Assembly: GCF_009712475.1 (NCBI RefSeq)
Contig: NZ_VCJO01000024.1
Span: 1-55,093, forward strand
Direction of reading: 5' to 3'
From: Micromonospora sp. CP22
Lineage (GTDB): Bacteria; Actinomycetota; Actinomycetes; Mycobacteriales; Micromonosporaceae
DNA: 55,093 bases
The stretch's first letter is position 1. The number at the start of each line of letters is the position of its first letter. Made by a program: the position numbers and the translations under genes. A model generated the notes under the pieces. It was given only the letters and a program-made list of their open reading frames with translations. It made no database searches and was not told the origin of the DNA. Shown in pieces: positions 1 through 8,978 of the stretch.

Positions 1-142
1 AGAATGATCAACCAAGGGCTGCGGCCATGATCAGCCAGGGTCGATACAAACCGACCACAGGTTAAAGATCAAGCTAGTCGCCCGCCCGCAAGGCAGATGG
101 CGACCTTCTCGCCCGGGGCTTATCAGCCGGCGAGACCGGGCG

Positions 143-778
143 ATGCAGACCCGGCCGATGAGCTGGACCTGGAACACCACCGGAGAACAAGGGCGGAAGT
201 GGATGCTGCGCCACATCGCCCAAGCCGGATACCAGTGGACACCGCCTCCCCCGCTCCCGACGCCCCGCAAGGATGCTGCTGCCTGGAACCTTCGACAAGG
301 ATTACGTGTGCTGGCCGGCTGGCCCGTCCGTACCCCACCCGGTCGGCAGCCCCTTCCCCGGCAGGCCCGGATACTCAAGGCCCTCAACCGCGACCAGATG
401 TACGCCCTGTACGAGGAGGCGGGCAGGCGACGGCTCGGGATGGGATCCGCAAGCCCCGAGTTTCGGGCACACCTGGACCCGAATACCCCGCACTACCTCT
501 TCCCCGACCCGGCCAACTACTACTGGCCCGACAAGGACCACCCCTGGTGGGAATGCCGCGTGCTCCTACGCATGGTCGACGGCGAGCAAATCACCGGCAC
601 ACTGGCTGTGCTCCCGGAAACGTTCACGGCACTGCCATCGACCGTGCCCGTAATACGGCAACGCCGACTCGCGGTGACTGCTCGGATGCTTGAGCGGGAC
701 TACTACCTCTGGTCGAGGGACCACGCCGAGGACTGCTCGCCGCAACGGTGCGGCTATCCCGCCGAGCCAACCGCGTAG
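143..778 (+). CDS. Hypothetical protein (211 aa)
   Basis: This frame codes for a soluble protein of 211 residues with no signal peptide or membrane segment. I do not recognise the family. It is rich in Trp, Tyr and Pro in the middle, with a DPANYYWPDKDHPWWECR stretch around residues 122-140. It ends with a Cys pair (EDCSPQRCG) that could be structural. The ATG at 143 has only a weak purine-rich stretch upstream, and an ATG at 155 is an alternative start. Codon composition fits the actinobacterial pattern and no competing frame looks better. It stands alone at the edge of the accessory region. Confidence 0.55.
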   Translation: MQTRPMSWTWNTTGEQGRKWMLRHIAQAGYQWTPPPPLPTPRKDAAAWNLRQGLRVLAGWPVRTPPGRQPLPRQARILKALNRDQMYALYEEAGRRRLGMGSASPEFRAHLDPNTPHYLFPDPANYYWPDKDHPWWECRVLLRMVDGEQITGTLAVLPETFTALPSTVPVIRQRRLAVTARMLERDYYLWSRDHAEDCSPQRCGYPAEPTA

Positions 779-868
779 TACCTCCGTCCGTCAGCGGCGA
801 GTCGCCACATTCGCGCGGACGATGGCCCGGACGTTGATGAGGGCATCAGGCAAGGCATCCTGACTGCC

Positions 869-1336
869 GTGAGTGACGGATACATACGTCTCATCCCGAC
901 GGACGTGACCTGGCAGCCCACCCTCGAGGCCGCCGCCGCGGCCGTGGCCTACGTCGCTCGGCTGTTCTCCGGTCCTGACGACGACGTCGAACAAGTCGAA
1001 CACGAGTTCTACGACAAAGTCACTCTGATCGACGCCGGCGAGAACACCACGAGGATCACGTGCTCGTGCTGCCTCGCGGAGATCGATATGGAGTGGTTCT
1101 ACGATCTGATCGAGGAGAACGGCGAGAGCTTCGACAACCTGGATACGACGGTGCCGTGCTGCGCTACGGTCACCTCCCTGGTCGCGCTTCGCTACGACTG
1201 GCCGGTCGGCTTCGCCCGATTCGAGGTGTGCGCCATGAACCCGACCCGCGCGAAGTACGAACTCGATGCCCGGGAACTCGCCGACGTGGCCACCCTTCTC
1301 GGCCACCCTGTCACGCAGATCCTTGCCCACTACTGA
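869..1336 (+). CDS. Hypothetical acidic Cys-containing protein (155 aa)
   Basis: This is an acidic, soluble protein of 155 residues starting with GTG. Two cysteine clusters are visible: ITCSCCLAEID around residues 63-73 and VPCCATV around 96-102. They could form a small metal site or disulfides. The sequence reads as a compact globular domain of the kind common in actinomycete hypothetical proteins. I cannot name a family. No strong ribosome binding site precedes the start, so the exact start is uncertain. It sits 90 bases after the preceding gene in the same direction. Confidence 0.6.
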   Translation: MSDGYIRLIPTDVTWQPTLEAAAAAVAYVARLFSGPDDDVEQVEHEFYDKVTLIDAGENTTRITCSCCLAEIDMEWFYDLIEENGESFDNLDTTVPCCATVTSLVALRYDWPVGFARFEVCAMNPTRAKYELDARELADVATLLGHPVTQILAHY

Positions 1337-1463
1337 TCGGGCGGCTGCGTAGTCCCTCAAGACTTGATCGAGTGCACTGTCATGCCGCGACGCGTGCGGC
1401 AGGAACCAGGGTGACGTCTGCGGCCGAATCGGCGATGGTGATGCGGTTCGGATCGCGAACGAC

Positions 1464-1842
1464 ATGAACGACAACGAGAACTGGACGGGTGGCTTCTACG
1501 AACTCTGCCTGGTGCTCGGCGCAGCTGACGATGACAATGTCGACCGGGCCCTACGGTCCCTGTGGCGCGTTGCCGGCGTTCAGGGTTGCCATGTGCGTCG
1601 GGCCGACGGGTCCGGGTTCGCGGTGTTCGAGCTTGGCGTGGCCGCCCTCCATGCGCATGGCCGCTTGCGCGGCGCGCTGACGCTGCCCTCGGGCGCCCGC
1701 GTCGTCTGCGGTGGTTTCCTGTCCCGGTACGAGGGCCTGGATACCGTGGAGCTGTACCTACCGCTGGGCGCTTTGGCCCGAGTCGACCGCCGCATCGGCG
1801 GCTACCCCTTCGACGAATCCAGCGGCGTGGAATCGTTGACGT
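1464..1842 (+). pseudogene. 5' part of a hypothetical gene cut by IS5-type sequence
   Basis: The first about 126 codons encode a normal-looking soluble domain containing a GLDTVELYLPLGAL segment. At about position 1843 the same frame passes directly into the middle of an IS5-family transposase. It stays open to 2324 only by chance and through a frameshift. The natural C-terminus of the host gene is therefore lost. The fused frame (1464-2324, 286 aa) is unlikely to be a functional fusion, because the transposase part lacks its first catalytic Asp and is itself frameshifted. The host family is not recognised. Confidence 0.6.
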
Positions 1843-2262
1843 GCCCGGTCGACCGCCGCAAGCCAGGCTCGAAACACCACGTCATCACCGACGCGGGCGG
1901 CATCCCTCGCGCCGTCAGCCTGACCGGCGGCAACCGCCACGACGTCACCCAACTGCTGCCCCCGGTCGACAAGGTCCCACGGATCAAAGGCATCCGTGGC
2001 AGGCCCCGGCAACGGCCCGACCGGATCCACGCCGACCTTGGCTACGACTTCGACAAGTACCGCCGCGAGCTACACACGCGCGGCATCACACCCGTCATCG
2101 CCCGACGCCGCACCGGCCACGGCTCCGTCCTCGGCACCCGCCGCTGGGGCGTCGAGCAGACCATCGCCCTGCTGCACTGGTTCCGCCGCCTACGCATCCG
2201 CTGGGGAGATCCGCGACAACACCCACGAAGCATTCCTCACCCTCGCCTGCGCCATCGTGTGC
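1843..2262 (+). mobile_element. Remnant of IS5-family transposase (DDE)
   Basis: The translation matches the C-terminal half of IS5-family DDE transposases. It begins at a PVDRRKPGSKHHVITD motif, continues with LTGGNRHDVTQLLP, carries the second catalytic Asp in RIHADLGYDFDKYR, and the Glu in RRWGVEQTIALLHWFRRL. The first catalytic Asp and the whole N-terminal part are absent. One extra G in the GGGG run at 2203-2206 shifts the frame, after which the next frame gives RDNTHEAFLTLACAIVCW, the usual C-terminal segment. No terminal inverted repeats or target duplication are visible. It is a dead fragment. Confidence 0.85.
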
Positions 2263-2301
2263 TGGCGCCCGTACCCGGGTGTGGCAGCGGCGCTCGGGGG
2301 A

Positions 2302-2817
2302 TCAGTCCGCACGGTCCAGCGTGACGGCGCTGTGCAAGGGGGTGCTCGCCCACAGTGCTTGCAGTGTGGGCGACCGCTGCAGTTCCCACTCCGCTTCACC
2401 GATCGCATGGTCTCGTTCGGGGCCGGGTGGACTGAAGTCGAACCCGGTGTTCTGCACGTCGAGCCGGTCGAGATCGGCGAGCGCGGGTGCGTCTGGGAAC
2501 ACCAGGTCCAGGCTCACCTGCCAGTATTCTGGCTGGTACCAGTCGGTCTCGGTCCAGGTTTCCCGCACGTCGACGGCGAACTGTCGGGTGAAGCTCAGGC
2601 TGGGGAGCTGGTCGTGCCAGCTGTACCGGCCCCACTGAACAACGAAGCCGTCGGCGTCGCTGTCCGGCCCTGGCTCCAGGCCGTCGACCGGCTGGGCCAG
2701 AAACTCGCGGAACGCCTTCCACGCCGCCTCGACGTTGTCCACCCGGTCCGGAGTCAGGCCGTGTCGGCGTAGCAGTCCAACCAGTTCTTCCGGCGAATCA
2801 CGCCACGCGATACCCAC
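2302..2817 (-). CDS. Hypothetical protein (171 aa)
   Basis: This soluble acidic protein starts at a GTG preceded by a strong GGGGAGG ribosome binding site seven bases upstream, which fixes the start. It has an N-terminal helical part of about 55 residues followed by a beta-rich, Trp-containing half (FVVQWGRYSWHD; TETDWYQPEYWQVSLDLVF). The layout resembles small actinomycete proteins of toxin-immunity or SMI1-like neighbourhoods, but no family can be asserted. Its 3' end lies only 40 bases from the end of the IS5 remnant. Confidence 0.65.
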   Translation of the reverse strand: MGIAWRDSPEELVGLLRRHGLTPDRVDNVEAAWKAFREFLAQPVDGLEPGPDSDADGFVVQWGRYSWHDQLPSLSFTRQFAVDVRETWTETDWYQPEYWQVSLDLVFPDAPALADLDRLDVQNTGFDFSPPGPERDHAIGEAEWELQRSPTLQALWASTPLHSAVTLDRAD

Positions 2818-3172
2818 GGTTCAGCCTCCCCACTCGAACCGACCGTCCGCGCGATCAGGTCGGCATGCACACGCGCACAGCACGAAGCGTCATCCTCCCG
2901 CCGAGTGTCGGAACGGGTCCAGCCGAGGTACTGCGGCGTTGCGGGGCTGACCGGATGTCCGGTCGAGGCGGGCTGCTTGCCAAGATCAGCACGGTGCCCG
3001 AGCCGGCCGGTGAGAGTGCGGCGTCGGCGCAATCTCACGAGTTGGTGAGGCTCACGCCCCGACGAGCGGCCGCCGTGACCGCTTCTTCGCGCGCCGCTCA
3101 GACGTATCCGGATCTGCCGCGGATCGGGTGCGAGATCGGCGCAAACGTGCTGGAAACAGGGGTGGCGCTCGG
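2818..3172. other. Intergenic, no supported gene
   Basis: This 355-base stretch lies between two reverse-strand genes. The open frames here are short, Arg/Ser-rich and overlap one another, which is typical of non-coding high-GC DNA. It should contain the promoter of the 2302-2817 gene. I see no RNA gene, repeat or clear terminator. Confidence 0.5.
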
Positions 3173-3532
3173 TCAGGTGTCGGGTTCAAGCTCGCCCTGT
3201 TTTTCCTCGCCGGTGTCGAAGAACCTCGTCAGGTAGGTCGGCGGATCCAGGTCGCTGGCTCGCAGCAGCGAGAAGACCTCTGCTCCATGCCCGGGCTCAT
3301 CAAACAGCCGATACGCCTGGGAGAGTCCTACATAGTCCATGTCGGGGTGCTCCGCCGCATAGCCGAGCGCCTCGTCCTCGGCCAGTCCGATCGCCTCGTC
3401 GAAACCTGCGGCGCGCCACAGCGTCAGCCGTTCCTCGTACAACTGGCTCGCCGAGTCGGAGCCCACACGGAAGACGCAGCGGACGCAGAACCAGCCAACC
3501 TCGTCCTGCGTCTGTTCGTTCGGCTTGGTCAT
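3173..3532 (-). CDS. DUF4288-like protein (119 aa)
   Basis: The protein resembles the small DUF4288 family, whose function is unknown. The visible pattern is WFCVRCVFRVG near residue 14, then YEERLTLWRAAGFDEAIGLAEDEALGYAA and AYRLFD, and a closing FFDTGEEKQGELEPDT segment. I chose the ATG at 3532 because the family-like sequence begins right after it. The frame stays open upstream but that extension is low-complexity. It is divergent from the gene at 3708, so the two share a 175-base promoter region. Confidence 0.7.
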   Translation of the reverse strand: MTKPNEQTQDEVGWFCVRCVFRVGSDSASQLYEERLTLWRAAGFDEAIGLAEDEALGYAAEHPDMDYVGLSQAYRLFDEPGHGAEVFSLLRASDLDPPTYLTRFFDTGEEKQGELEPDT

Positions 3533-3707
3533 CGACCCATCGTCTCGCTCCGGCCCGCCGGAAGCGAGCCCACCGAGGCGACGGTGGGTCTTCCACAGAG
3601 CGCCTGCCGCGGAGATGACGTTGGTGCCCGACCGCTGTGGCGTCCGGACGTAGCCGGGGGGACGTCGCCGCAGGGCCGTGTCGGACCATCCGCTTAGGGT
3701 GTCCGGC

Positions 3708-4706
3708 ATGTTCTTCGTGTGCCGGTGGCGGGAGGAGTCGCCGTTCAGCAAGCGGGTGGTCACCGTGCCGGACGCGACCGTGCTGGACTGGTTCCGCCGC
3801 GGCTGGGAGCACGACGACCCGCACGCATGGATCGACAGCGAGTTGGGCGGCGACGTCTACGGCTTGGAGTCGATCTTCGAGGAGGCCCGGAAGCGGCACC
3901 TGCCTCGACCGGAGTCCGTTGACGACCTGCGTGCGCTGTTGATCGGGCACCTGTGGGTGGAGGGCGACGACGAGGACACCTTCATCCGGCTCGGTGAGCA
4001 CGCCCTGCGCGTGCGCACCGATGACGACGAGGTGGACCTGGCCTACTACTTCCTCGACGACGCCGCCGTTGCCGCGTCGCCTGACCGGCTCGCGTTCCTG
4101 CTGCACGACACCTGGCCCCTGCCCACCAGCGCGGCCGCCTGCGGTGCGGTCTTCAGCCCTGCGGTGCCCGTCCGTACCGTCTGGCTGGTTCCGCCCGGCC
4201 CCGGGTCCGTCTACTCGGTGCGCCTCTGCTGGCAATCACCCGATACCTACCGCAATCTGGACCTGCCGGGTGCCACCGTGTTCCCCGGCCTGGCCCTGCC
4301 GGACCTCGCCACCCATCTGCGCGACGCCGACGACCTCGACGCCCACACCTGGCCCCACGACGCCCATCTCCTGAAGGCCCTCGTCGCCCCGGAAGACAAC
4401 GACGTCGGCGCGGCCCTGCGACGCTACGCCCGGCTACCCGGATACGCACCCTCGCCCGCCGGCCTCGACCACGCGCCCACACCCGACCCGAACCGTGGAG
4501 ACGTAGGAGAGCCGGGAGTCGCGCAACGGCCTACCGAATCGCTGATCCGGCTCGACCCCCACGTCGCACAAGTCGCCCGATACATCGATGACTTCTTCGG
4601 GTTCGACCAATGGTTCCTCTTCGACACCCGGTGGGCAGCGGCAAACCCCGACCTGGCCCGCTCGCTGCTGCGCTACGCGACCCATTGGGACCCATTCGAA
4701 GCATGA
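3708..4706 (+). CDS. Hypothetical protein (332 aa)
   Basis: This large soluble protein of unknown function has an N-terminal region of about 120 acidic residues (WREESPFSKRVVTVPD, then ELGGDVYGLESIFEEA). A Pro/Ala-rich middle follows, and the C-terminus is aromatic (YIDDFFGFDQWFLFDTRWAAANPDLARSLLRYA). There are no membrane segments or enzyme signatures. I prefer the ATG at 3708, with AGGG nine bases upstream; a GTG at 3678 would add ten residues. It is transcribed divergently from the DUF4288-like gene. Nothing ties it to a known pathway. Confidence 0.6.
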   Translation: MFFVCRWREESPFSKRVVTVPDATVLDWFRRGWEHDDPHAWIDSELGGDVYGLESIFEEARKRHLPRPESVDDLRALLIGHLWVEGDDEDTFIRLGEHALRVRTDDDEVDLAYYFLDDAAVAASPDRLAFLLHDTWPLPTSAAACGAVFSPAVPVRTVWLVPPGPGSVYSVRLCWQSPDTYRNLDLPGATVFPGLALPDLATHLRDADDLDAHTWPHDAHLLKALVAPEDNDVGAALRRYARLPGYAPSPAGLDHAPTPDPNRGDVGEPGVAQRPTESLIRLDPHVAQVARYIDDFFGFDQWFLFDTRWAAANPDLARSLLRYATHWDPFEA

Positions 4707-5519
4707 ATCTGCACGACTGTCCCGAGCCTGCCTGAAGCCGGGCCACCGCCCGCCCGCCGCATCACCTGTACAGCCCGTCCACACGCGCCTTGCCGACCAG
4801 CGCCATCCGGACATGCCGCCGACCCCGCCCCTGACGCCAGTTCCGTCCGACGCCCCCCCCGCCCCGTCCGGTGTCCCGCCGGCTGGTGGGCGCGTCGGCG
4901 ATTATCGACATATGGATGAGGTACCGAATGACGTGGAGCTGCAGATTTGCGAGGTTCGCGGCTCTGGTGAGACCGGGGCGACTGTGACCGTATGAAACCT
5001 CCGCGGCCCGGTCTTCCGCGGCGCCCGATTTCACCGAGTCAGCGACTCGGCGGAACCCATCGATCTCAAGCTGACTCACATCCTCTGATACCACCGAACG
5101 GTCGATGAAGTTTCATCTGGTCACACGGCCCTGGTCACACTTCGCGGGTCAGGCGCGCGATCACTCTTCGGTCCCCCGCCAGAACCTCCTGGCAGCGCAT
5201 CGAGGGCCGCAACCCCGCGGAGGCGCGGTTGCGCGAATGACGTATCGCACGAGCAACGGCCACGCCGGCGGAGGCCAACCCGAAAATAACGCAGCCAACG
5301 AGTTGGTCGGGAGCCACGACTACATGCTGCCCGGCGTAGGGCTTCCCGCGTGCCCCCGATGTCGCAGGCCGCGCTTGAGGTAATCGTGTGTACGGATCTG
5401 GCCGAGCTGCGGTCGTACCACGAGTCAATAGGTAGCCGCTGTCCGCTCGGATGGGCTTGAGGACGCCTCACCAACGGGCAAGACGCCCTCCGGACTCGGC
5501 CCGCTGGGGATAGCGGCCT
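4707..5519. other. 813-base gap without a convincing gene
   Basis: This stretch lies between the convergent 3' ends of the 3708 gene and the caspase/KAP gene. Open frames on both strands are short and compositionally biased, for example 4762-5094 and 5121-5474 reverse and 4588-4995 forward, with no recognisable motif. I see no RNA gene or repeat. It may be decayed coding sequence, but nothing can be identified. Confidence 0.45.
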
Positions 5520-8438
5520 TCAGTACGTCAGGGTGTTGCCGAACGGCCATGCGAACGGCCGGACGAGCGGCAGCCATCGCGTCAGCACCCCGACGGGCAG
5601 CTCCTGCAGCTCGCCGCCGACTTCGAGGAAGCCTCGGATAAGCCGGGCCTCGGACGGGGGCACCTTCTGCGCGGAGAGGAAGGCGCCCACGGTGGTGGGG
5701 TCGTCGGCCGCGATGAGGTCGAGCGCGAGGGGCATCCGGTTGGGCAGCCCGAGCGCAAGCGCGACAACGGTGATGAGCTGAGCGGAGGCACCGGGCTCGG
5801 CCAGGAGCCTGCTATGCGATTCGTCCATCATCGTGCGGGCCCGGATCACGCGGTAGACGTTGAGGAAGCGTTTCGTCCGTCGCGGTGACGTGCCGACCAG
5901 CGGCGCGACCGCAGCGAGCAGGGCCAGCTCCGGGTCGTCGAGCACGAGCGCGTTGACGGCCGCCAGCTGCATGTCCGCGGGCCGGTTCACGGCCGGTCGG
6001 CCGGTGGAATCGGACCGCGCCGCGCCTGGCGCGGCCCGGGAGGGCTCGGCAGCGTCGGCGGGCGCCCGCTCGGCCGCGGGTTGGTCCGGCCCAGTCGTCT
6101 GGCTGGCGACGGCCGCGTTGATCAGCAACGCGGCGCACCGGTCGACGGTCATGTCGGGCAGGCCGTAGCCGAGCTGGAAGATCTTGTCGAGGTAGTCGGT
6201 GGCCGTCGTCGCGGTCGACGCGTCCTCGCCGGACTCCAGCAGCACCGAATGCTCCTCGCGCAGCGACCGGATGAGCCACCGCGCATCGACGCCGACCACC
6301 ACGACGAACAGGGGCAGGGCCAGCAGCAGGTGAACCGCCTCCAGGACCCTGACCACCGTCGTCGGCGAGCACCGGTCGAGGTCGTCGATGTAGAGAACGA
6401 TCCGGTCGACCGGTCTTGCATCGCCGGCGCTGTCGAGGGCGGTCGTGAAGTAGGAGTTCAGGTCCTCCAGGTCGCGGTGAGCCTGCGCCACGACGCCGAG
6501 GTACTGCCGGTAGTCGGCGCTGTTCACCCGCTCGGCCAGGTAGTGCTCCAGCAGCCGCGGCCCGTGGAGCTGGTCGAGCTCGGCGGTGGCCTCGGCGACG
6601 CGCGCCTGGGCCTCGGCCAGCTGGGCCAGGGCACCGTCGCGCTGGTCCTCGATCTCGCGGAGCTCCCGTTCGGCCGCCTCGCACTTGCTCTGGTGCTCGC
6701 GATCGAGCGCGGCGACACGTTCGTCGACCAGACGCTGCACCGCCTCGGCGGGCCGGAGCAGCCGGCGGGCGAGATCCGTCTGTCGCCGCAGCCAGGCCGC
6801 GCCTCCGGCGGCCAAGGCACCCAGCTCGGAAATCCGGAGGATGACGGGGGACAGCCACGTCGTCCGGCCGTCGAGCAGCGCCGCGATGCCCAGGCCTGCC
6901 GCCGCGACGAGCGCGGCCGCGACCAGCCCCAGGAACAGCGGTGTCTGCCACCAACGTCCGGCGGTTGCGAGCGCCCAGCCGCGCCCGGCGAGCTGCCGCA
7001 CCTCCGCAGCGGCGTCGGCGAGTTCGCGAGCACTGTCCCCGGCTTTCTGTAGTCCGAGCGTCTGTCTGGCCTCGTCGAACTGTCCGCGGACCTCGGTATC
7101 GAGCGTGAACGCCTTCCAGGAGTCCTTGAGGGTGGCCTGCTTCGCCTTGTTCCGGGCTTCTTGGTAATCGATCTTGAGCTGCTTGAGTCGATCGGCCGCG
7201 ACATCGGCGGTCGCCTGGGCCGCCTGTACTTTGGCCTGCGCTTCGGCCTTCGCCTCAGTCACCGCCGTGATCTTGGACATGGCGGCGTCGAGCCGTTTCT
7301 CGGCCGCCGGGCCGTCGCCGTGCAGGGATGAGAAGATCCGATGGATGAGGCTTGCCCACAGGTTTCCCTCGGCGTAGTGCCATGCGTTGAACCAGACACT
7401 CTCGACCTTGCGGCACAGCCCTGGCAGCTCATCGTCGGCCAATGCCTTGACCTCGCGCTCAAGGGTGCGCATAAAGAATGTCTTGCCGCTGCCCCACTTG
7501 CCGTACACGCCGAAGGCCAGCGGCGGTTTCAGGCTCCGCGATGCCAGCAGCACCGCCACCGCGTCGGAGTCGGCCTTGATTCCGAGCATGTCGCGCGTGA
7601 GCCCATGCTCGCCGGCGAACCCCGGCACAATCCACCGCGGTGCGATGGCCGGCAGCTCAACAGCCCCGTCGTCGAACTGCTCGCCGACACCGCTGTCGGT
7701 CTGCTCCACCGCGGCGTTGCGGGCAATGGCGAGATCGCGAACGGTCCCCCTGTTGACCTGTTCGGGCTGTGGAAAGTCTTTGGCCTTCGCCGCCTGAACA
7801 AGCTCCTGATACAGGAGGTCCAGGGTTAGCAGCTCCGGACCGCCGGGGACACCGTCGGTCAAGAGCCGAAGCAGCTCACCGGTGAAGGCGGTGTGCCGGC
7901 TCCCCGGCTGGGCGATGGCCAGCCGGTTGCCACTGGTGGCGGTCAGCGTGTAGGTGCCTTCGATCGCGGTCAGTGCTCCCAGCGGAGCCTCGCTCGCCAT
8001 CACCCCTTCGAGTGCCCGGCCGCTGTAGCACGCATCGATGATGAGAACCTTGTTCGCGGCGGTCGAATCAAGCAGCGCCTCTCTGACGGCGTTGAACGCC
8101 AACGCGGTCACCCGCAGCTCCTCCGGGTCAACGTCCGGCAGCCCCAGATACAGCTCACCCCGGTGACCGAGCCAACCGTGCCCCGCGATGTACACCAGCA
8201 GCGTGTCCTCGGTGCTCCGAACCTGCCGGCGCAACGCCCGCTGCACGGTGAGTGCCGAGTCCGGATTCAGCAGCTGCACGCAGGTACGCTGATCGAAGCC
8301 GCCCGCATCGCCGGTGAGCGCATCCGCCAGATCGGCGACGTTGTTCGCGACCCCAGGCAGGTCGGGCAGGTGCTCGGACCGATACTGGGCCGAGCCGATG
8401 AGGAGCAGCGAGGACCGTGCTCGGTCGGGCAGACGCAT
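5520..8438 (-). CDS. Caspase-like peptidase fused to KAP-family P-loop NTPase (972 aa)
   Basis: The N-terminal about 240 residues form a caspase-like (peptidase C14) domain. The catalytic His is in LVYIAGHG (His87) and the Cys in LIIDACYSG (Cys137). The rest is a KAP NTPase with Walker A in GVYGKWGSGKT (about 310-320), the family motif WFNAWHYAEGNLW (about 349-361), and Walker B in IVLYIDDLDRC (about 680-690). A long insertion between the Walker motifs holds a coiled coil (about 391-441), two hydrophobic segments (about 499-523 and 531-549) and a second coiled coil (about 566-626). The protein is therefore probably membrane-anchored. The ATG at 8438 has GGAG five bases upstream. KAP NTPases and prokaryotic caspases are both linked to defence and programmed cell death. 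That role here is inference. Confidence 0.88.
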   Translation of the reverse strand: MRLPDRARSSLLLIGSAQYRSEHLPDLPGVANNVADLADALTGDAGGFDQRTCVQLLNPDSALTVQRALRRQVRSTEDTLLVYIAGHGWLGHRGELYLGLPDVDPEELRVTALAFNAVREALLDSTAANKVLIIDACYSGRALEGVMASEAPLGALTAIEGTYTLTATSGNRLAIAQPGSRHTAFTGELLRLLTDGVPGGPELLTLDLLYQELVQAAKAKDFPQPEQVNRGTVRDLAIARNAAVEQTDSGVGEQFDDGAVELPAIAPRWIVPGFAGEHGLTRDMLGIKADSDAVAVLLASRSLKPPLAFGVYGKWGSGKTFFMRTLEREVKALADDELPGLCRKVESVWFNAWHYAEGNLWASLIHRIFSSLHGDGPAAEKRLDAAMSKITAVTEAKAEAQAKVQAAQATADVAADRLKQLKIDYQEARNKAKQATLKDSWKAFTLDTEVRGQFDEARQTLGLQKAGDSARELADAAAEVRQLAGRGWALATAGRWWQTPLFLGLVAAALVAAAGLGIAALLDGRTTWLSPVILRISELGALAAGGAAWLRRQTDLARRLLRPAEAVQRLVDERVAALDREHQSKCEAAERELREIEDQRDGALAQLAEAQARVAEATAELDQLHGPRLLEHYLAERVNSADYRQYLGVVAQAHRDLEDLNSYFTTALDSAGDARPVDRIVLYIDDLDRCSPTTVVRVLEAVHLLLALPLFVVVVGVDARWLIRSLREEHSVLLESGEDASTATTATDYLDKIFQLGYGLPDMTVDRCAALLINAAVASQTTGPDQPAAERAPADAAEPSRAAPGAARSDSTGRPAVNRPADMQLAAVNALVLDDPELALLAAVAPLVGTSPRRTKRFLNVYRVIRARTMMDESHSRLLAEPGASAQLITVVALALGLPNRMPLALDLIAADDPTTVGAFLSAQKVPPSEARLIRGFLEVGGELQELPVGVLTRWLPLVRPFAWPFGNTLTY

Positions 8439-8978
8439 CGACGCTCCGGCGGATCGATCGGCAGGATCCATCGAACGTAACCTGCCGATTGCGCACGATC
8501 GATCCACCACGCGGACCTCAGTTACGGCCCGTGTTGCCGGCGAGTACTACCGTTGTAGCGGGTTGGCGACCATCTGCCCACGGCAGGCACTGATTGGGCC
8601 GGACTCCCCCAGAGCGGGCATATCGACCACCAGGTTTCTGGCGACCTCTCTACAAATTCGGGGCGGTTCACCCGGGCGCGCGGACCCGGATCTGCGAGCC
8701 CAGCGTGAGCTGCGGAGGGAGGCCGCTGCGTCCGCAGTCGCCGACGGAGCCGTAGTGGCGGATCCCGCCTGTGTACGTCTGTGTACCTGGCTCTGTATTG
8801 AAACTCTCGTACACCGACACCAGCTGTTGGGCCTGCGCAACTCGCCGGGGAGGTCCCGCGCGGAGGCGCTCGCCATCGAAGGTGGCGTAGGCAACGTCGA
8901 GCATGCCCCTGGTGTGGTGCCAGGTTCAGTGGTGAATGGGATTGCTCCGGTGTCGTCGTGCCTGCCAGGATGCCCGCC
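8439..8978. other. Divergent intergenic region, no clear gene
   Basis: These 540 bases separate the caspase/KAP gene from the forward gene at 8979 and should hold both promoters. A reverse frame at 8668-8904 (78 codons) starts MLDVAYATFDGERL, but it has no recognisable family and I do not call it. I see no RNA structure or repeat. Confidence 0.45.

Noticed and set aside
2865..3236. Forward open frame of 123 codons
   Set aside because: Low-complexity Ser/Ala/Arg composition, overlaps the DUF4288-like gene on the other strand, no start context.
6081..7052. Long forward frame antisense to the caspase/KAP gene
   Set aside because: Shadow of a strongly supported reverse gene; Arg/Gly/Val-rich with no domain.
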